A DNA stretch of 64,000 nt from Cavia porcellus (GCF_034190915.1 NW_026947496.1:26258001-26322000); one strand, 5' to 3'. Shown: positions 1-12,850, counted from the stretch's first letter. Made by a program: numbers and translations. The notes: generated by a model from the letters alone, not told the origin.

Positions 1-1839
1 TATGAGAAAATGGAACTTGATGCGATATGGAACCAGAGAGTAATAGGGATAACTGGACTATTATTTATGGATAGGTTGAATGGACAGGCTTTAATAAAGG
101 AAGAAATATAACTAGAAATCCAGCCCAGGAGTGAGAAAGTTCAGAAACACTTAGGTAAATAGCAAGTTGCCCCCTCCCAATATAAAACTGTGACTATTAG
201 GGAGACCCAAAAATACACAGTTTATTCTGGGGGAGTAAAAGAGAGGAATAGTCTTAAAAAAAAAAAAGAACAGCAGAAGATATAGCTAATAATGTCTCAG
301 GAATTAAAGCCCTTATTACTCACACCACTCTGCTTGGTTGGAACTTGTTCTGTCCTAATTTGTATACAAGCACTGGATCTGAGGGCACAGACATCTGTCC
401 TGAAGATATCAGAACATAGCACAGTGGTCATCTTTAATTTCCTATTAACTCAATCAGGATCCCTGTATGACTTATGCTGTTGTATCATGACTTTATCTTA
501 GTTAAATCTGACTTGTTTGATTATTGCTTATTATTGACAGATTTTATTCAAAACTGTTAGGTTGCTGGTATCAAGTTGAGGAATATAGACAACTATACTG
601 AAAATGACAAAGATTCACCACGATATCCATTCTGATTTGATTCCTACCTGTTTTTGTGGCTCTACACTGTCTACAAAGTTATATTTCTGTTAATCCTGTT
701 ATGTACTGATATGTTCAATTATAATTTATCTGATGATATAGCCAATTCTGTTGAGGATAGCAAGAAACAGCCCAGTGACCATGGTAGAACTGCTTATACA
801 GCAGATTTATATGTCTTTTTAGTTTTATGTGTCTATAGGAAAATGTTTAGTTCTGTCCTGCTTTGTTCTGTTTCTCCCTCTAATATAAAAAGGATTGAAA
901 TACATGTTAAGACTCATGCTTACGTAAAACCTATAAACAGTTTACGAGAACTGATCTTATGACACATGATGAAATGAACAAAACATTGAAGGAAAGAAAG
1001 GGGCACTGCAGTACCCAGTGCTGACTCTGGAGTGTTACGATGTGAAATCCAGCAATATTATTAATCTTTGTTCAGAAGGATTTTAATTTAGTAAGTTTGT
1101 TAGGTCTCAACATAAATGAAGATGTGGATAAATGCATACCTATCTAAGTGTAGAGGATTGATAGCCATATTACTTATTTTTTGTTGCATAGTTGAACAGA
1201 ACTGTTTGCAGTCTCCCTGGTTGAATTCCCATCTATATGTTCCACTTTTGTATATTGAACAACTATTTGTGGGGAACAATATGTATACATCAACTAGTGA
1301 TTTATTACTGTTTATTTCTTTTCTTTGAAAGTATGTAATATTTCTGCCCGCTTTCTATTTTATCTTTCTTTAAATAATGACTAAAAAAGAAAACAATGTG
1401 ATATAACTATGAAAAAAACGGCAACATAATTCTGAAAAGATAATTTGAAAGAACTCACAATGTGTATGTATTAATACCAAAACATAGACTTAGAACAAGG
1501 TATTGGACTTCGAGTTATATCTCTGAAAAGTTTTTACTTTTAAAAGAAAAAAATCTATATATCTATAACGATGTCTTTATCTATAGTTATATTTTCCTAT
1601 ATATGTACAAAAAGAAATTGACAAAAAGTTGGCCTAAGAGGTTATGTTATCAATATGTCAGGTGGCCAGGGGGTTGGGAGAGCATGCCACTTAATGCCCT
1701 AGTGACAATTATTTTCAAAGAAAAGTCTACATTCAGCCAAAATATCAAGTAAATGTGAAAATGAAGGTGTTCGTCACATTCAGTGATTTTTCATGCATCT
1801 TTTTATAAAGTTTATATTAAAGTTCTTTTCTAAAAAATA
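1..1839. other. AT-rich non-coding stretch, no feature supported
   Basis: No open frame here exceeds about 100 codons and none has a recognisable domain. A short poly-A run sits at about 256-267. I see no SINE box motif, LTR boundary or tandem repeat. Heavily decayed transposon sequence cannot be excluded. Confidence 0.5.
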
Positions 1840-2900
1840 GGGGAAACTATCCAAGAAATAGAAGCTCACAGAGAAAGACAAGAAAAAGACCACATTCAAA
1901 ACAAATTACATGGTATTAAGTAAATTAAAAAATATTCATTAAGAAACATCCTAATTAAAAACATCAAAAAAGGTAAGTGATCCAAATGCAAGAATAAAGA
2001 GACAGAAAAAAGTTAGAAAGTAGATATAAGTATGTTAGAAACAATATTTCTAAATTGATGAATGTGAATAATAGTTCTTTTTTAAGCAAGACATCAGCTA
2101 ATTGAAGGAAATAAACAGAAGGTGATCGAATAGGAACCAGGACAGTGGAATAATAGCAATCTGCCAAATAGAAATTTTTTTTTTATTGGTACCCGGGATC
2201 AAACTCACGAGCACTTGCTTGCAAGGCAGGTGTATATGCCACTGAGCTAAATCCCCAGCCCCCAAGTAGAAATTTTTATGCAGAAATAATGATCAAATCT
2301 AAAGACATTTCAGAAAACAACCACAAGCCAAAGTTCCAATTGTTTACAAATAATAAAAACATTATTAAAATAGGTACAGTGTCAGTATATTTCCAAGAAA
2401 GATTTCTACTGAAAGAAAGAACACTGAGAGCCAGAGTAATTTCATTTTAAATTATATCAAAACTTTCAAGAGCAGATGATTACAGTGCCATTTTACCTGT
2501 TCCAGAAAATAAGGGAATAAATAAATCTTCTAAAACATTTTATCACAGTAATAGTCCTCATAAATCATGATTATATCTGTAAATGATAAAAAAGTATTTC
2601 ACAAATTTCAAAAGAAATTATTTTTAAAAATCAGCTTTCCCTAAAGTGGCAAATGATATTCTATCTCCATATGGAATATTTTACATAAATTTACACAAAA
2701 GTCGGATTAAGTTGATTACCAGTATCAGCATTCACCAGTATTTCACTTTCTTCTAGATATACTCATCTCTGGATTATTTGGAACGATCATGAAAAAAGAA
2801 TTATATGAATGCAATCAATAATTTATAATACAAAGCTTATTGGAAAAATGAGTTACTCATAAACATGCACGCACACAGACAAAATTAATTTTTAGCAAAA
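1840..2900 (+). mobile_element. Decayed L1 ORF2-like remnant, interrupted by an ID SINE
   Basis: The + strand is A-rich and lacks any open frame. The stretch at about 2,490-2,560 (CTGTTCCAGAAAATAAGGG and following) and about 2,790-2,850 resembles the central part of mammalian L1 ORF2, where a run meaning 'F..IE.EG..P..F' precedes the palm domain. The ID element at 2,180-2,263 splits the block. This is an old, heavily mutated copy and the ends are approximate. It could partly be unrelated A-rich sequence. Confidence 0.4.
2180..2263 (-). mobile_element. ID-type tRNA-derived SINE (antisense) with target-site duplication
   Basis: A T-run is followed by an antisense tRNA-like body carrying the B-box complement (GGGATCAAACTC) and the A-box complement (CCACTGAGCTAAATCCCCAG), typical of rodent ID elements. 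The insertion is flanked by a 14-bp near-perfect direct repeat, AAATAGAAATTTTT at 2,166-2,179 and AAGTAGAAATTTTT at 2,264-2,277. That is the expected L1-mediated target duplication. Confidence 0.9.
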
Positions 2901-3109
2901 TGCTGTAATTAAAAATATATTCCATCTATAGTTGCCATATAATACATTAAAAATTTATTAATATATTGTATAAACTCTTATAGGAGGAGCTCAAAGAAAT
3001 GTGATGAAATGGGAAGACATAGTATGCCATTGTTTAGAAGTTGTAATGTTGAAAATGTATGTTGGATCACTCTATGTAGGTTTATTTATAAAATTAATAC
3101 AGCTCCAGT

Positions 3110-3250
3110 AAAATACTATCAAGACTTTTTTGAATTAAAACATTGATTAGTAAGCTCTTGAGTTTTATGGAACTTCCTTACTGATTTCTACAGTGATTGC
3201 AGCAGTCTATACTCCCACAAACAGTGGAGAAAGTTCCTGTTTCCTTACAA
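3110..3250 (-). mobile_element. L1 fragment (antisense), 3' ORF2 region
   Basis: The + strand reads as the complement of the L1 region around the end of ORF2. A 'gaacttcc...actgattt' run is followed by a 'tctatactcccacaaacagtgga' type segment and then 'gttcctgtttcc'. This order matches antisense L1 as recalled from many mammalian copies. It is short and diverged. Confidence 0.5.
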
Positions 3251-3259
3251 AATGGAAGC

Positions 3260-3443
3260 AAAGCTTTGTAAATATGGATGGAAGAGGAGTTAATGGGAGG
3301 AGAAGGACTTAAGAAAGAAAGAGGAATCAAAATATATCACACATGGGCAAAAATTCTCTCTGATGAATATAATCATTATGTATACCTAAAATGTACCAAA
3401 ATACTTAAACAAAAAAAAAGAAAAAAAAAAAAAAAAAAAAAAG
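3260..3443 (+). mobile_element. Probable rodent L1 3'-UTR end with poly-A tail
   Basis: A G-rich segment (GAGTTAATGGGAGGAGAAGG) is followed by an AT-rich stretch ending in 'attatgtatacctaaaatgtacc' and a long A tract at 3,409-3,443. A G-rich 3' UTR followed by a poly-A tail is the usual arrangement of L1 3' ends in squirrel-like rodents. The long tail also makes a 25-residue poly-lysine or poly-phenylalanine frame that is not a gene. Confidence 0.4.
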
Positions 3444-3627
3444 ACAGAACTCTAAAATGGGGGATCACAGAAAAATGTAGAGAAGGAAAATAGAAGATGA
3501 GGACCAATCTTACCTGGTATGGAGACATCATACTAGATATTGAAGCAGTATGATGATGATATCTGCACAGATAGACCAATAACACAGAAAGCAACCCCCG
3601 CCCAAATATCTGCTGTTTGTGGCTCTG

Positions 3628-3714
3628 AGTCATGCCTGTCCCATGCTGGGGTCTGAACCCAGAACCTTGCTGCTAGGTAAGCATGCTATCCTCAAACTAT
3701 ATCCCTAGACTGCA
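3628..3714 (-). mobile_element. ID-type SINE (antisense), diverged
   Basis: The segment GCTGGGGTCTGAACCCAGAA followed by 'gctaggtaagcatgctatcctcaaactatatccctag' is the antisense of an ID element: B-box complement, then anticodon-side region, then A-box complement. No clear target duplication is visible. Confidence 0.75.
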
Positions 3715-3959
3715 GCTCAATTTTGTATACAACACAGACAGCAAGACAAATCACTGTGAAAAATATAGAAAAAAAATTAATGGTAGGGTGACTACATTGA
3801 TCACTCACACTTTTATTTGCATAAATACCCAATTAATCATGTTTTAAAGAAAAATAATGAACCAATGAAATATTTTTTTAAAAGGAATTCTTTGTTATAA
3901 ATTTGGAGTAGGGAAAGTCTTTCAATTATTTTCAAAATGAAAATTATATTAGCCATAAA

Positions 3960-4740
3960 TAAAAGTTTTCATAAATTTGAAAATGCATATTAAAATTTGA
4001 AAAACCTAGATAGAAACAAAAAAATTCAAAGTGTATCAATGAAGTAAGAAAGTTAAAAAATGACATCCTAGTAAAAATATTATAGTTCACATCATCAAAC
4101 TCAATGATTCTCCTAGTGCATCAAAACCTAATATTTTAATTAGAAATTGAAAAATAAAAAGACCCTCAATAACTCAATGATAGAATAGATAAAATATGCA
4201 CAATTCAAGAAAAATAAATGACAAATATTAATTCTTATTCAGTAACAAGGGAAATATAGATAAAAGATACCATTTTTAACATATCAAATTAACCAAAGTA
4301 CCAAAGGTAAAGTAGCATATTTTATTTACAGGCTCAAGAACTCCCATATATTTCTAGCAAGAATATGCATTGTTATAAACCCAATGAAGATAAATTTGAT
4401 AGTGTCTATCAATATTTAGACACTTCTACATTTTATAGCTTTGTGAAATACCCAAAACAATGCTGTCAGTGTTGTGTCTAACAGTAAGATATTAGAAAGA
4501 TACTCATTCGTAATGGACAGGTTTCCTTAATTATGGTACAACCCATATAAAGGAATACAAATGAAAATTTAAAGATGTCACTTTCGATACACCTAGATAA
4601 ATTTATATTCTGCAAATGTTAATGAAGTAACAAAGAACAGTGTACAGAGTATTCTGTAGTCTGATGGGTGACATATAAGATAGTGAAATAAAAATGTATT
4701 TTAATGTGCTTGTTTCAGAGAGCAATTTTGGGAGAACCTT
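3960..4740 (+). mobile_element. Old L1 (L1M-type) 3' end, sense
   Basis: The order of motifs follows the end of ORF2 and the 3' UTR of old mammalian L1. 'gaaatatagataaaagatacc' stands for 'gaaatgcaaattaaaac..gagatacc'. It is followed by a 'ccatatatttctagcaagaatatgcattgt' type stretch. Then comes 'attatggtacaacccatataaaggaatac', the usual 'ggtacatccatacaatggaatac'. The last is 'acaaagaacagtgtacagagtattctg'. All reading frames are broken. The 5' boundary is uncertain. Confidence 0.7.
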
Positions 4741-4749
4741 CAATTGCAA

Positions 4750-5425
4750 TTATTATAAAGACTGTGAGACCAAGGTGGCTAGGTAGGGTAGGCTGAGAAA
4801 TTAAATGGTGTTGAGAAGAAGGGGCAGCCACTTAAAAATACTACTTATTAAAAAAAAAAGAAAATAAATAGAGTACGGATGGGTGACAAGCATTACAACT
4901 GAGAGTTAGCAAATACCAGGGAAAAAGTGGGAAGGGAGTGTTCAGTGATGTCCAGGTAGTTAATATTGAGCTTAGGATGTAGACAGGACGTGCACTGGGG
5001 AAATAGATCAGTAGAAGTAGAGATACAGTTCATTCACAACCTGATGCAAAACCTACACAGATGTGGCAGTGTCAGTGGACCAGAAGGGCTTTTATCTCAA
5101 CCCTGCTCAGGAGTCCTAGCCATCCAGTAGCCTTCAGTGTGTCCAGAATGAAGCAAGTAGAAAGTCTATCTGGTTTTGGAAACACTGAATGCATTTCTTG
5201 TTCTTGTAAGATGAGTAGCAACTTTTACATTTTTATTGACATCCAAATTATAAAATCAGTGCATCAGTGTAACCAGATTTTCTCTACAAATTGCCAATGA
5301 ATCCTTTATTGTTAAGAAATGTGCTCTTTTCCTGAGGTCATGACAGATTTAAGACTGAACAGTTTATTTTCTCACTGGATGTTCTTTGTACTGATTACTA
5401 AGGATCTGAAAACTTTTGAGATCAG
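4750..5425. other. Non-coding stretch, nothing assigned
   Basis: It contains a short A-run at about 4,850-4,860. The 79-codon open frame around 5,061-5,300 has no recognisable motif and is treated as chance. Confidence 0.5.
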
Positions 5426-5429
5426 GTAG

Positions 5430-5640
5430 GAATCCTGGAAACGTCTTCCACTTCTTCCACTCCGTCGTGTTCCACGCCTAATGTCTCACGAAGTCCTGCT
5501 GCTCCATTTCTGACATCTTCACACAGTTGCAGTTATGACCTCAATTCAAACTGCAGTACCTTCAGCCAGACTGTTATTAGTCTCATCCCAACTCAAAATT
5601 TCCTAATGCAGTTCTCTTTTTAATTTTCATTTTCCACTTT
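5430..5640 (-). mobile_element. L2 LINE relic (antisense)
   Basis: The + strand reads 'cctggaaacgtcttccacttcttccactcc...ctcacgaagtcctgctgctccatttctgac...ttattagtctcatccc'. This pyrimidine-rich order is that of the antisense L2 reverse-transcriptase region. Several CpGs survive at about 5,440-5,495. Confidence 0.5.
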
Positions 5641-8084
5641 GAGTACACTGTCACCAGGAATTAAAACAAGAAGATTGACAAACTTACTAGGTTTAAACAT
5701 TTTTTTTTTCTAAAACATCCATCTCTAAGACATATTCTGAATTCTCTACCAGGACACAATTTTTTGGCATGTGCGGACTGACTGAACAACATCGACCATT
5801 CATAAATTTCAGGTTCATTATTTCATAATTCTTTACAGTGCAGGCAGGAAATTCAGGTACAGCTAACGTTCCCTAGGTAATTTACTCATACGATTTTTTT
5901 TTTAACCAAACAAATAAATAGTTCCATCAATACTTTGGGTAATTATTTAAGAGAACAATTTGTTTTGAAGCATGCTAGGCAGTGTAGAAGAATCTATTTA
6001 CATTCAAATTATTTGCTAATTACAAATCATTATTAGCTATTAACTAAGAAAAGCCACTTGGAAACAATTAGTAAGCAACATTTTGTTAGACTGGTTTCAA
6101 TTATGGATACTGGAAAATAATAAAACCAAGGTTAGAAATAGCTCATAATCCGTATTTCATTTCATCAATTCAAATACACTCCCTCATCATTTTTAACAGG
6201 CCAAATGCTTGTGGTTTTACTGGACCTTGAAAACATCACAGGGCAGCATAAGATGTATAAGAGGAAGCTGATAAATCGTCTGAATTCAAGAAATCAGATC
6301 CCTCAAGGTTACTCCCCAGCTCGATTTTTTCCCCTGGAATTTTTTTTAAAGCCTATAATCAAGGAGGTAGAACAGCACAATCCCAGAAAAGACAGCTGCA
6401 GGGGAAGCAGGGGTAAGCATTTGTTTTCACTTTGAAAACACGAGCTCACTGCCAACAGGTTTTGGGCTCCTGTACAAGTCTTTGCATTGTGAAATCGTGC
6501 TGATTTCAGAACAGAAGAGAAACAAGGGGCAAAATTACCTTTGATTTAGCACATAGCTCTTCAAGTCTGGACAGATAAAAGTCAAAATAGATGTCCCATC
6601 ATCTATTTAGAGGTCAATTTAACAAAAGGAAGAAAAGAGCCTTGCTCTGCCCTGTAATTCTGCCCATAAGGAGGATCAACCCTACTGATTTCAGTGGAGC
6701 ACAGCAATATCTCAGGATTTGTGTCAAGGCAAAAACAGGAGAACACCAGTGAAATTTGAGTTTTGGCACACTCAATCCATTGTGTGGCATTAATCATGCT
6801 TATTTTAGCAAGCTGACGGAAAACGATGAGAGTGAATTCTTTACATAAGTGATTCATAATCTGTATAATGTTCTTGTTAGATGACACTGCTACCCATGGA
6901 CACTACTAAATGCATGGACCAAGAGTGACAGACTAAGTGGTAAAACTTCAAAATAATGTTTGGAAATGATTATATAAAGGCATGAAAAGTTATTTTTGAA
7001 AAGTTGAAGTTGATGCGTGAAACATGTATACCACATAACAACTATATGCATGTTACACCATTTGAACTAACATATTCATATATATTTCAGCAGGAGAGAG
7101 AATATAATAGATGCAAGAAGACCACACAAGTAGTAAACAGCTTTTAATATTTTAGTGTTTTTGTAGAATGGTGGACTCTTACATGTTTCAAATATTGTGA
7201 AAGCAGTCCAGTAACCAAATAGCACTATTCATGAAACCAAAAATAGCCTGTCATAAGTGGTAATTATGATTCATCCTAATCTGGGCACCAGACAGTTCCT
7301 CTAAACAGCTTAGTAAATTATGTAAGGACATTTTTACTACTGACAACTAGCTTTCAACTGAACTTCATAAAGTCATTAGTGTTCATCAGCTATAAATGTG
7401 TATTTGAATTTTTTAAGTAATTTAATTAATCTACTACAAATCTCATACTTCATTATGCTCACAAATAGAACAGCAGTTGCTATAAGACAATGAATGTAGA
7501 GCAGGCTTCTCAGTGAGGGGTTGAGCAAGAGCCCACCTGATGCATGTGCTAACTGTTCCCTATTGAAGGGATTAGTCTGTTGTTTGTTTCTCAGCCAGAT
7601 AATAAAGCACCCTGTAGACTCAGTCGATTTGATCAAGAAAAAAATCTTTAACAAAGTAATGATTTAAGCCAGTTGTTTGGAGTAATTTAACACAATAAAC
7701 ATTTGAATGATCAGAATTTTAAAAACAGTATGGTTGACAGAAGATATTGTGCAATTAGGTTGTTGATGCTTATTGGACCAAACTAACCCTATGCATTCAT
7801 GAGCTTCCATTATACAAATCCATTTTAAAGGGGTGGGAGGGGAGACGAGATTGACTTTTTACTATCTCTCTTCATGGTACTTCCTTGGCTTTTTGGTGCA
7901 ACATTTAGGCATATCTTTAAAGTTTGCATGTACTTCTGGTTTTCCCCTATTGTCACAGATGGTCTACCATCAAAAATATAACCCAGAAAATAATCAGGAA
8001 TCTGACCTAAATCAAGAAGAAGAACACCATTCTTCCCTGAGTGACTGTGCCTTGTTCCCAGGTGAGTTCTAAGGAGTCTTTTGT
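5640..8084. other. Mostly single-copy-looking non-coding sequence
   Basis: No repeat was recognised. One exon-like open interval at 6,200-6,412 is discussed as a finding. Other open frames of 60-94 codons on both strands have no motif. A G/A-rich patch lies at about 7,830-7,850. Confidence 0.45.
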
Positions 8085-8240
8085 TATTAACCTTTAAGAA
8101 AAAGATTTATTAGTATATGCTTATAGTACATAGTGCTTACATTTCTTGTGTGAAGTTGGTTCATGTACATAGCACATTTTAATTCTTTTTTCTTTCCCTT
8201 TCTCTCTCTTTCAATTCTTGATATCCTCTCCAATTTGAGC
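8085..8240 (-). repeat. Interspersed repeat copy A (probably L1 3'-UTR, antisense)
   Basis: The segment around 8,140-8,215 (TTCATGTACATAGCACATTTTAATTC, then a pyrimidine-rich tail) aligns by eye with 12,740-12,850, which has a GTACGTAACACATCTTAATTCC core and a similar C/T-rich tail. Two diverged copies of one family are therefore present. An L1 3'-UTR in antisense is the likeliest source, by analogy with 33,905-34,200. Confidence 0.4.
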
Positions 8241-8874
8241 ATGATCTAGCTCTGTACTTCCTCTTATCTGTATTTTATTTAGTTCTATATTTGTAATGTG
8301 GACTTCTCATCTAAAAGAAACCATGCAATATTAGATGTATCTCATATTATGGTCTTAAGGTGCATCATGTGAAAGGTAATACTAGTCTTAATTGAATATG
8401 TGTTTGCGATGATAACACATTTTAGGGCACTGATCTTTTTAAATGTGGGAAGAAAGGTACTGGAAGGTAGGAGAAAATTATGAAGCAAAAGACATAGCTA
8501 TAACTGTCTGGGCATCTACACTATTATTTTCAAGTTGAAGGAAAAGGCATTCTCCATGAATCTTGGCATCTACCTAAGCCAAGACGAAATGCTGATTTCA
8601 GGGTAACTGAGCTATCAAGCCCAATATCTTCCTGGTCTAACCTTACATATTCCCTTCCAAAGGTTTTCTGAAGCAAGAAATTATTATATTAATTTCTTAG
8701 AAATTTATAATTTTACAATCTCATGAGTGACTCTGAAGAATCCTATACAATGATAACTTAAAATTTTGTTTACTCCAGAGTGTTTCTAAGCACTCTTGAA
8801 ATGACATCCTGGTTTAAAGAAAACACTGATTTTTAAGCTATAATTGTTGGGATGCACAGATAATTTATAAAATT

Positions 8875-9254
8875 TCTGCATTAGTGAGAGTTTACTAGAG
8901 GGACAAATTTAACAAGAAATATATGTAAGATTTTACAAAAGATATACTGAGTAGACTTACAGAATTGACAAAGAGAATTCCATCAGCCATTCACAGGATC
9001 AACCATGAATTATACAACATGGCTGCTTATGAGCTGGAGGGTCCTACTGAAGGCCTGGACACTCATTTCAGTGTTCAATGCAAGTCTACATCAGAAAGCC
9101 AAATGGTCTGTATTGGACAGCCCAAGAGTCTGCACTGGGAGCTCTACTGGAGGGAAGGATGTCAAAAGGGCATGTCAGAACCAGGAGCTTTTCTGCAGAA
9201 AAAGAGCAAATTTCCCTTTTGACTTCTTTATTATATTCAAATCTACTAGTTGAT
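8875..9254. repeat. Unclassified interspersed-repeat-like block next to a MaLR LTR
   Basis: It begins with 'gagagtttactagagggacaaattt' and contains 'gaattatacaacatggctgcttatgagctgg'. This phrasing is like that of rodent LTR or MER repeats, but I cannot name a family. Three overlapping open frames (74-85 codons) cross it and run into the LTR downstream, which argues against coding. Confidence 0.3.
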
Positions 9255-9259
9255 GGCAT

Positions 9260-9571
9260 TGTCTTAGTAACTTTTTACTTGTCGCTGAGACAAAATACCT
9301 GATGCCCAAGTTGGGAAAGGAAAGGTTTATTTCTTACAGTTTTTGGAGGTTCCAGATCATGCTCAGCTGCTTTTCATGGCGGCTGCAAACAGCAAGCTCC
9401 AATGAGCAAAGAGAAAGAGGCACCTTCTTCCTGCCATTACATCACATCCTGGTTCCACCCCTATGTGGGTGGAGCACTGACACCATCAATTCAAGCACTA
9501 GACAATGAACCAATCACAAATACAAAAGGCAAACTCATGAGGCCTGGGGGACACAGACATAAACCATGACA
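9260..9571 (-). mobile_element. MaLR (ERVL-MaLR) solo LTR with perfect 5-bp target duplication
   Basis: On the minus strand the element starts TGTCATGGTTTATG and ends ACTAAGACA, so it has TG...CA ends. The 5-bp direct repeat GGCAT flanks it exactly at 9,255-9,259 and 9,572-9,576, as expected for class III (ERVL/MaLR) integration. On the minus strand a poly-A signal AATAAA lies at 9,326-9,331, followed by the usual short R/U5 ('caggtattttgtctcagcgacaa'). The length is 312 bp with no adjacent internal sequence, so this is a solo LTR. The same family recurs at 30,087-30,440. Open frames crossing it are incidental. Confidence 0.92.
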
Positions 9572-9576
9572 GGCAT

Positions 9577-12500
9577 GTCCATCTGGGACAGGGCTCCCCT
9601 CCTCAGTTTGCAGTCAACTTTTAATTAACCACTGACACATTCAGAGCTTTACTATCTGTGAGGTGGTTCTTACTCAAGTCAAGTTGATGTATCTCAATTA
9701 TGATAATAAGAAAGCATGAGAGGAACTGCTTAGCAGGCAGAAGAAATAAATGTAAACAGTAGCCTGTGGGTGTTATTGGTGAGAAAGCCAATTAGTAAAA
9801 TAAGACTAAGAAGAAACACTAGATACCTTTAGTTCTGATGTCTTGTTTGCTTCAATTGAACACTTTTATTCTTTACTTTTCCTAAATCATTCATCCATGA
9901 ATATCTTTGGAGAGTACATTTGAGAGGAAATCCTGCTCACAAAACTCTTCTTCCTTAAAACATCCCAATACCCTCTAGCATGAACAGGGCCATTTCTGTT
10001 TCATGCCCCAGCCTAGCTGTGGACTCCACTGAGGGTTTCTGAAGCTCACTTTTGACCTTTTCCTCTCTGGGTTGCTAAAAAATTGCTTGTGCAGAACGTA
10101 GTTTAAACAGATTAGGCCCAGTCCCAGCAGGAACTCTGGAAGAACCTAGCAGAATGTCAAGCACTTCATTTTACACTCTCTCTGTAGAGCTTGCATATTT
10201 ATGTAATCCACTGATAGAATGCAAACAAGAGGTTAGCGTATTTTTGAAGTAGTTGTTTCTCTCCAAAGCAGAAATTTTAGTAATCAAGGCTCTTAGAATT
10301 TCAGGAAAAACAAAAAAGAACTGTTGGTAAAATGTGCCCTGTTGTATGAATGTTCCAAATATTTGCCATTATAAATATACATATATATTTATGAACACAA
10401 AACAATATGATTAATACTGGTTCCTTAGGTAAGTTTTCATCAGATTTTTCCCCTTTCTGAGGTATACTATGAAGGAAAATAAGAGGGTCTGAAGAGTGAA
10501 AGAGAACACATTTCCTCTTTATTTCCTCTTTTCACTTTAAATAACCACTTGCCTCAAGAAAAACATTCAAATTCTAATTCAGAGAGGGAGCAACTGAAAG
10601 GCCTGTCTTTCCTGGAAGCAAAGCTTTGATGTATTTAATGATGAACATTCTATGTCTGTCAGGGAAGGAAAATGATCTGAATGTCTGCCATTAGGAATAA
10701 CATTTCCTCAAGGTTTCTTACACTGGAAGCTCTCTGTCCTGAATGAAGTCTTTTAAATGTTTGTATCTTAAAACTTGTCATATATATGTGTATTACTATT
10801 TGCTTTCATAACATAATTGAATAATAAAATAAGAGCTATGAGTAACTTTAAAATAACAGTGCAGGCAACGCTGACAAATGTGTAAAGTAGACTGGGTTAA
10901 GAACTGAATGATGGTATGGACTTAAACTTAGACATGCAGGCATAAACTGTTCCTCACCTCTATAGGCCTGATCATTTTGCTATCTCGACTTCTCCCATGC
11001 AGGCAACCAACAGATCGCTGTTCTGTTTTCTCTCTCTTCAGAATGATTTTTATTGCATATCTATTTAAGTATTGATTGAAAATTGTATTGGTAAAGCTTC
11101 CCTCCCTGAAAAATACTGGTACTATGAGATGGTAAGAAAGACTTTGTTAGGTATCATCCCATGAGTTATCAGTTCCACATTCTGATATATATTTTCTCTA
11201 TCCACTAGAGTTACAGGGTGGCAGCCATAATATCTGAAATCCTTTAAGGTGTTGTTGGTCCTTTCAAATTAATGATGATTACACCAATAAGATGGGAGAG
11301 CTGAAAACCGTGGAACATCTTAGTCTGAGCAAGCAGTTCTAGGAGCAGCCAGTCACATTGTGTCTTTGGAGTCAACTTGGGGCTGTTTCGGTTCAAGGTT
11401 ATGTAGCTACAAGTCCTGATCCACATAGAGTCTCCATCCCCACAGTATATAGAATGATATTTACAAAACATAGATTGGAAATGAATGACAGTGGTGGCAG
11501 ATGGCTTTTCCAGGAATGGTATGTCAGTTCATGAACTTAATTTGTTCTATGATTTGAGGGAAGGTGACCACATTTGAGTTTGTGCAAGAAAGACATCTGC
11601 AGTTGTGTTTGTTACCCAATGCAAATTTTGCAAACAAAAATAAAATTTTGCCAAGCATTTCTGTTTGAGAACAAATTGTTTGTAAAGAAAAGCATTCAGG
11701 GGCCAGGTACCACAGGGTTTGCTTTCTGTCAACATGAAGGGAGTTTTCATGCTCCAACAGGAATAAGTAGGTATGAAATAGATATCCATCATTTAGTGTT
11801 TAGGAACATTGCCTCAAGACTACTGCAGTTTGAAGCATGACTTATTTCCACAATTCATGTGTGAGCTTTATTTTACTATCAAAGGCTATTTTTTCCATGC
11901 ATAAAGTTTGTATGAAAGTTTTACCCAATTTATGGGGATGAGTGAAAATCAAATGCAGTCAAAATGGTGAGTACGTGTTGATATGTATGAAATAATAATT
12001 TTTAAATTAGTAGCAATTGCAACCTTTTGAGGAAACGTGACAATAGTTGCATTGCCAATAATTACACTGTGCTTAGTGTCAACCTGTATAGAGAATTAGA
12101 TAAAAAATACTAAGCTTTTTGGATTTGATTTCTGTTTGCTGTAATATTTGGAACTTACATTGAATTGGATCCAGTTTTGAATCCGCTAACAAGACCTTAA
12201 TGGTCTATAAGTAACCTAAGAAGTGTATAATTGTTATCTATCTGTGGATCCCTGGTATACATAAATTAAAGATAGTATTGATTTACTACAAATTATTACT
12301 GTTCAGGAATTGCTTGTATCAATCAGGTATTATGTATTTTCCATTTTGTTGACTTTTAAAATGTAATATAAATGTATTTTTAAAAACATTTTACTGTTCC
12401 TAGGTAAAATAAAAATCAAGCATTTTAAAGACCAGAATTTATATTTTTTCAAAGGCAGTGCAAAGAGATTTGCACTCATCTGAGAAATAAATTCTTTCCT

Positions 12501-12714
12501 TTTCTGTCCTTTGATGCTTCCTAGTATATAAATAATATATACAATTTTTCACTTAGAATTTAGTCCATGAAATATTTTCCATATGCTCTGTAATGCTTAA
12601 TTGGATATTTAAAAATTTTCTCAGGTTTTATTAATCAGAGCTCTTGTGAGTATATGTTGTGTAGCTTCTAGCTAGGAAAAAAAACTGATATTTCTGTTTG
12701 TGTTGTATTAATTC
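9577..12714. other. Single-copy-looking non-coding block
   Basis: Composition is less extreme than in the flanks and I recognise no SINE, LINE or LTR. The part at about 9,960-10,290 has mixed composition and could be conserved non-coding DNA. Frames of 75-88 codons at about 11,244-11,840 overlap on both strands and carry no motif. Confidence 0.45.
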
Positions 12715-12850
12715 ATATTTTTAGTGTTAATGTTTACATTTTTTAATGGGAAGTTGATACATGTACGTAACACATCTTAATTCCTTTTATCATTTACTTC
12801 CCCTTCTCTCCCTCTTCCTAATTCCATCTCTTGACCCCCCTTTCCAACTG
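12715..12850 (-). repeat. Interspersed repeat copy B (probably L1 3'-UTR, antisense)
   Basis: This is the second copy of the family at 8,085-8,240, sharing the 'gaagttg.t.catgtac.ta.cacat.ttaattc' pattern and a long C/T-rich tail ending near CTTGACCCCCC. Confidence 0.4.

Noticed and set aside
8965..9302. Three overlapping 74-85 codon plus-strand frames
   Set aside because: Mutually overlapping in different frames and running into the MaLR LTR; no protein motif.
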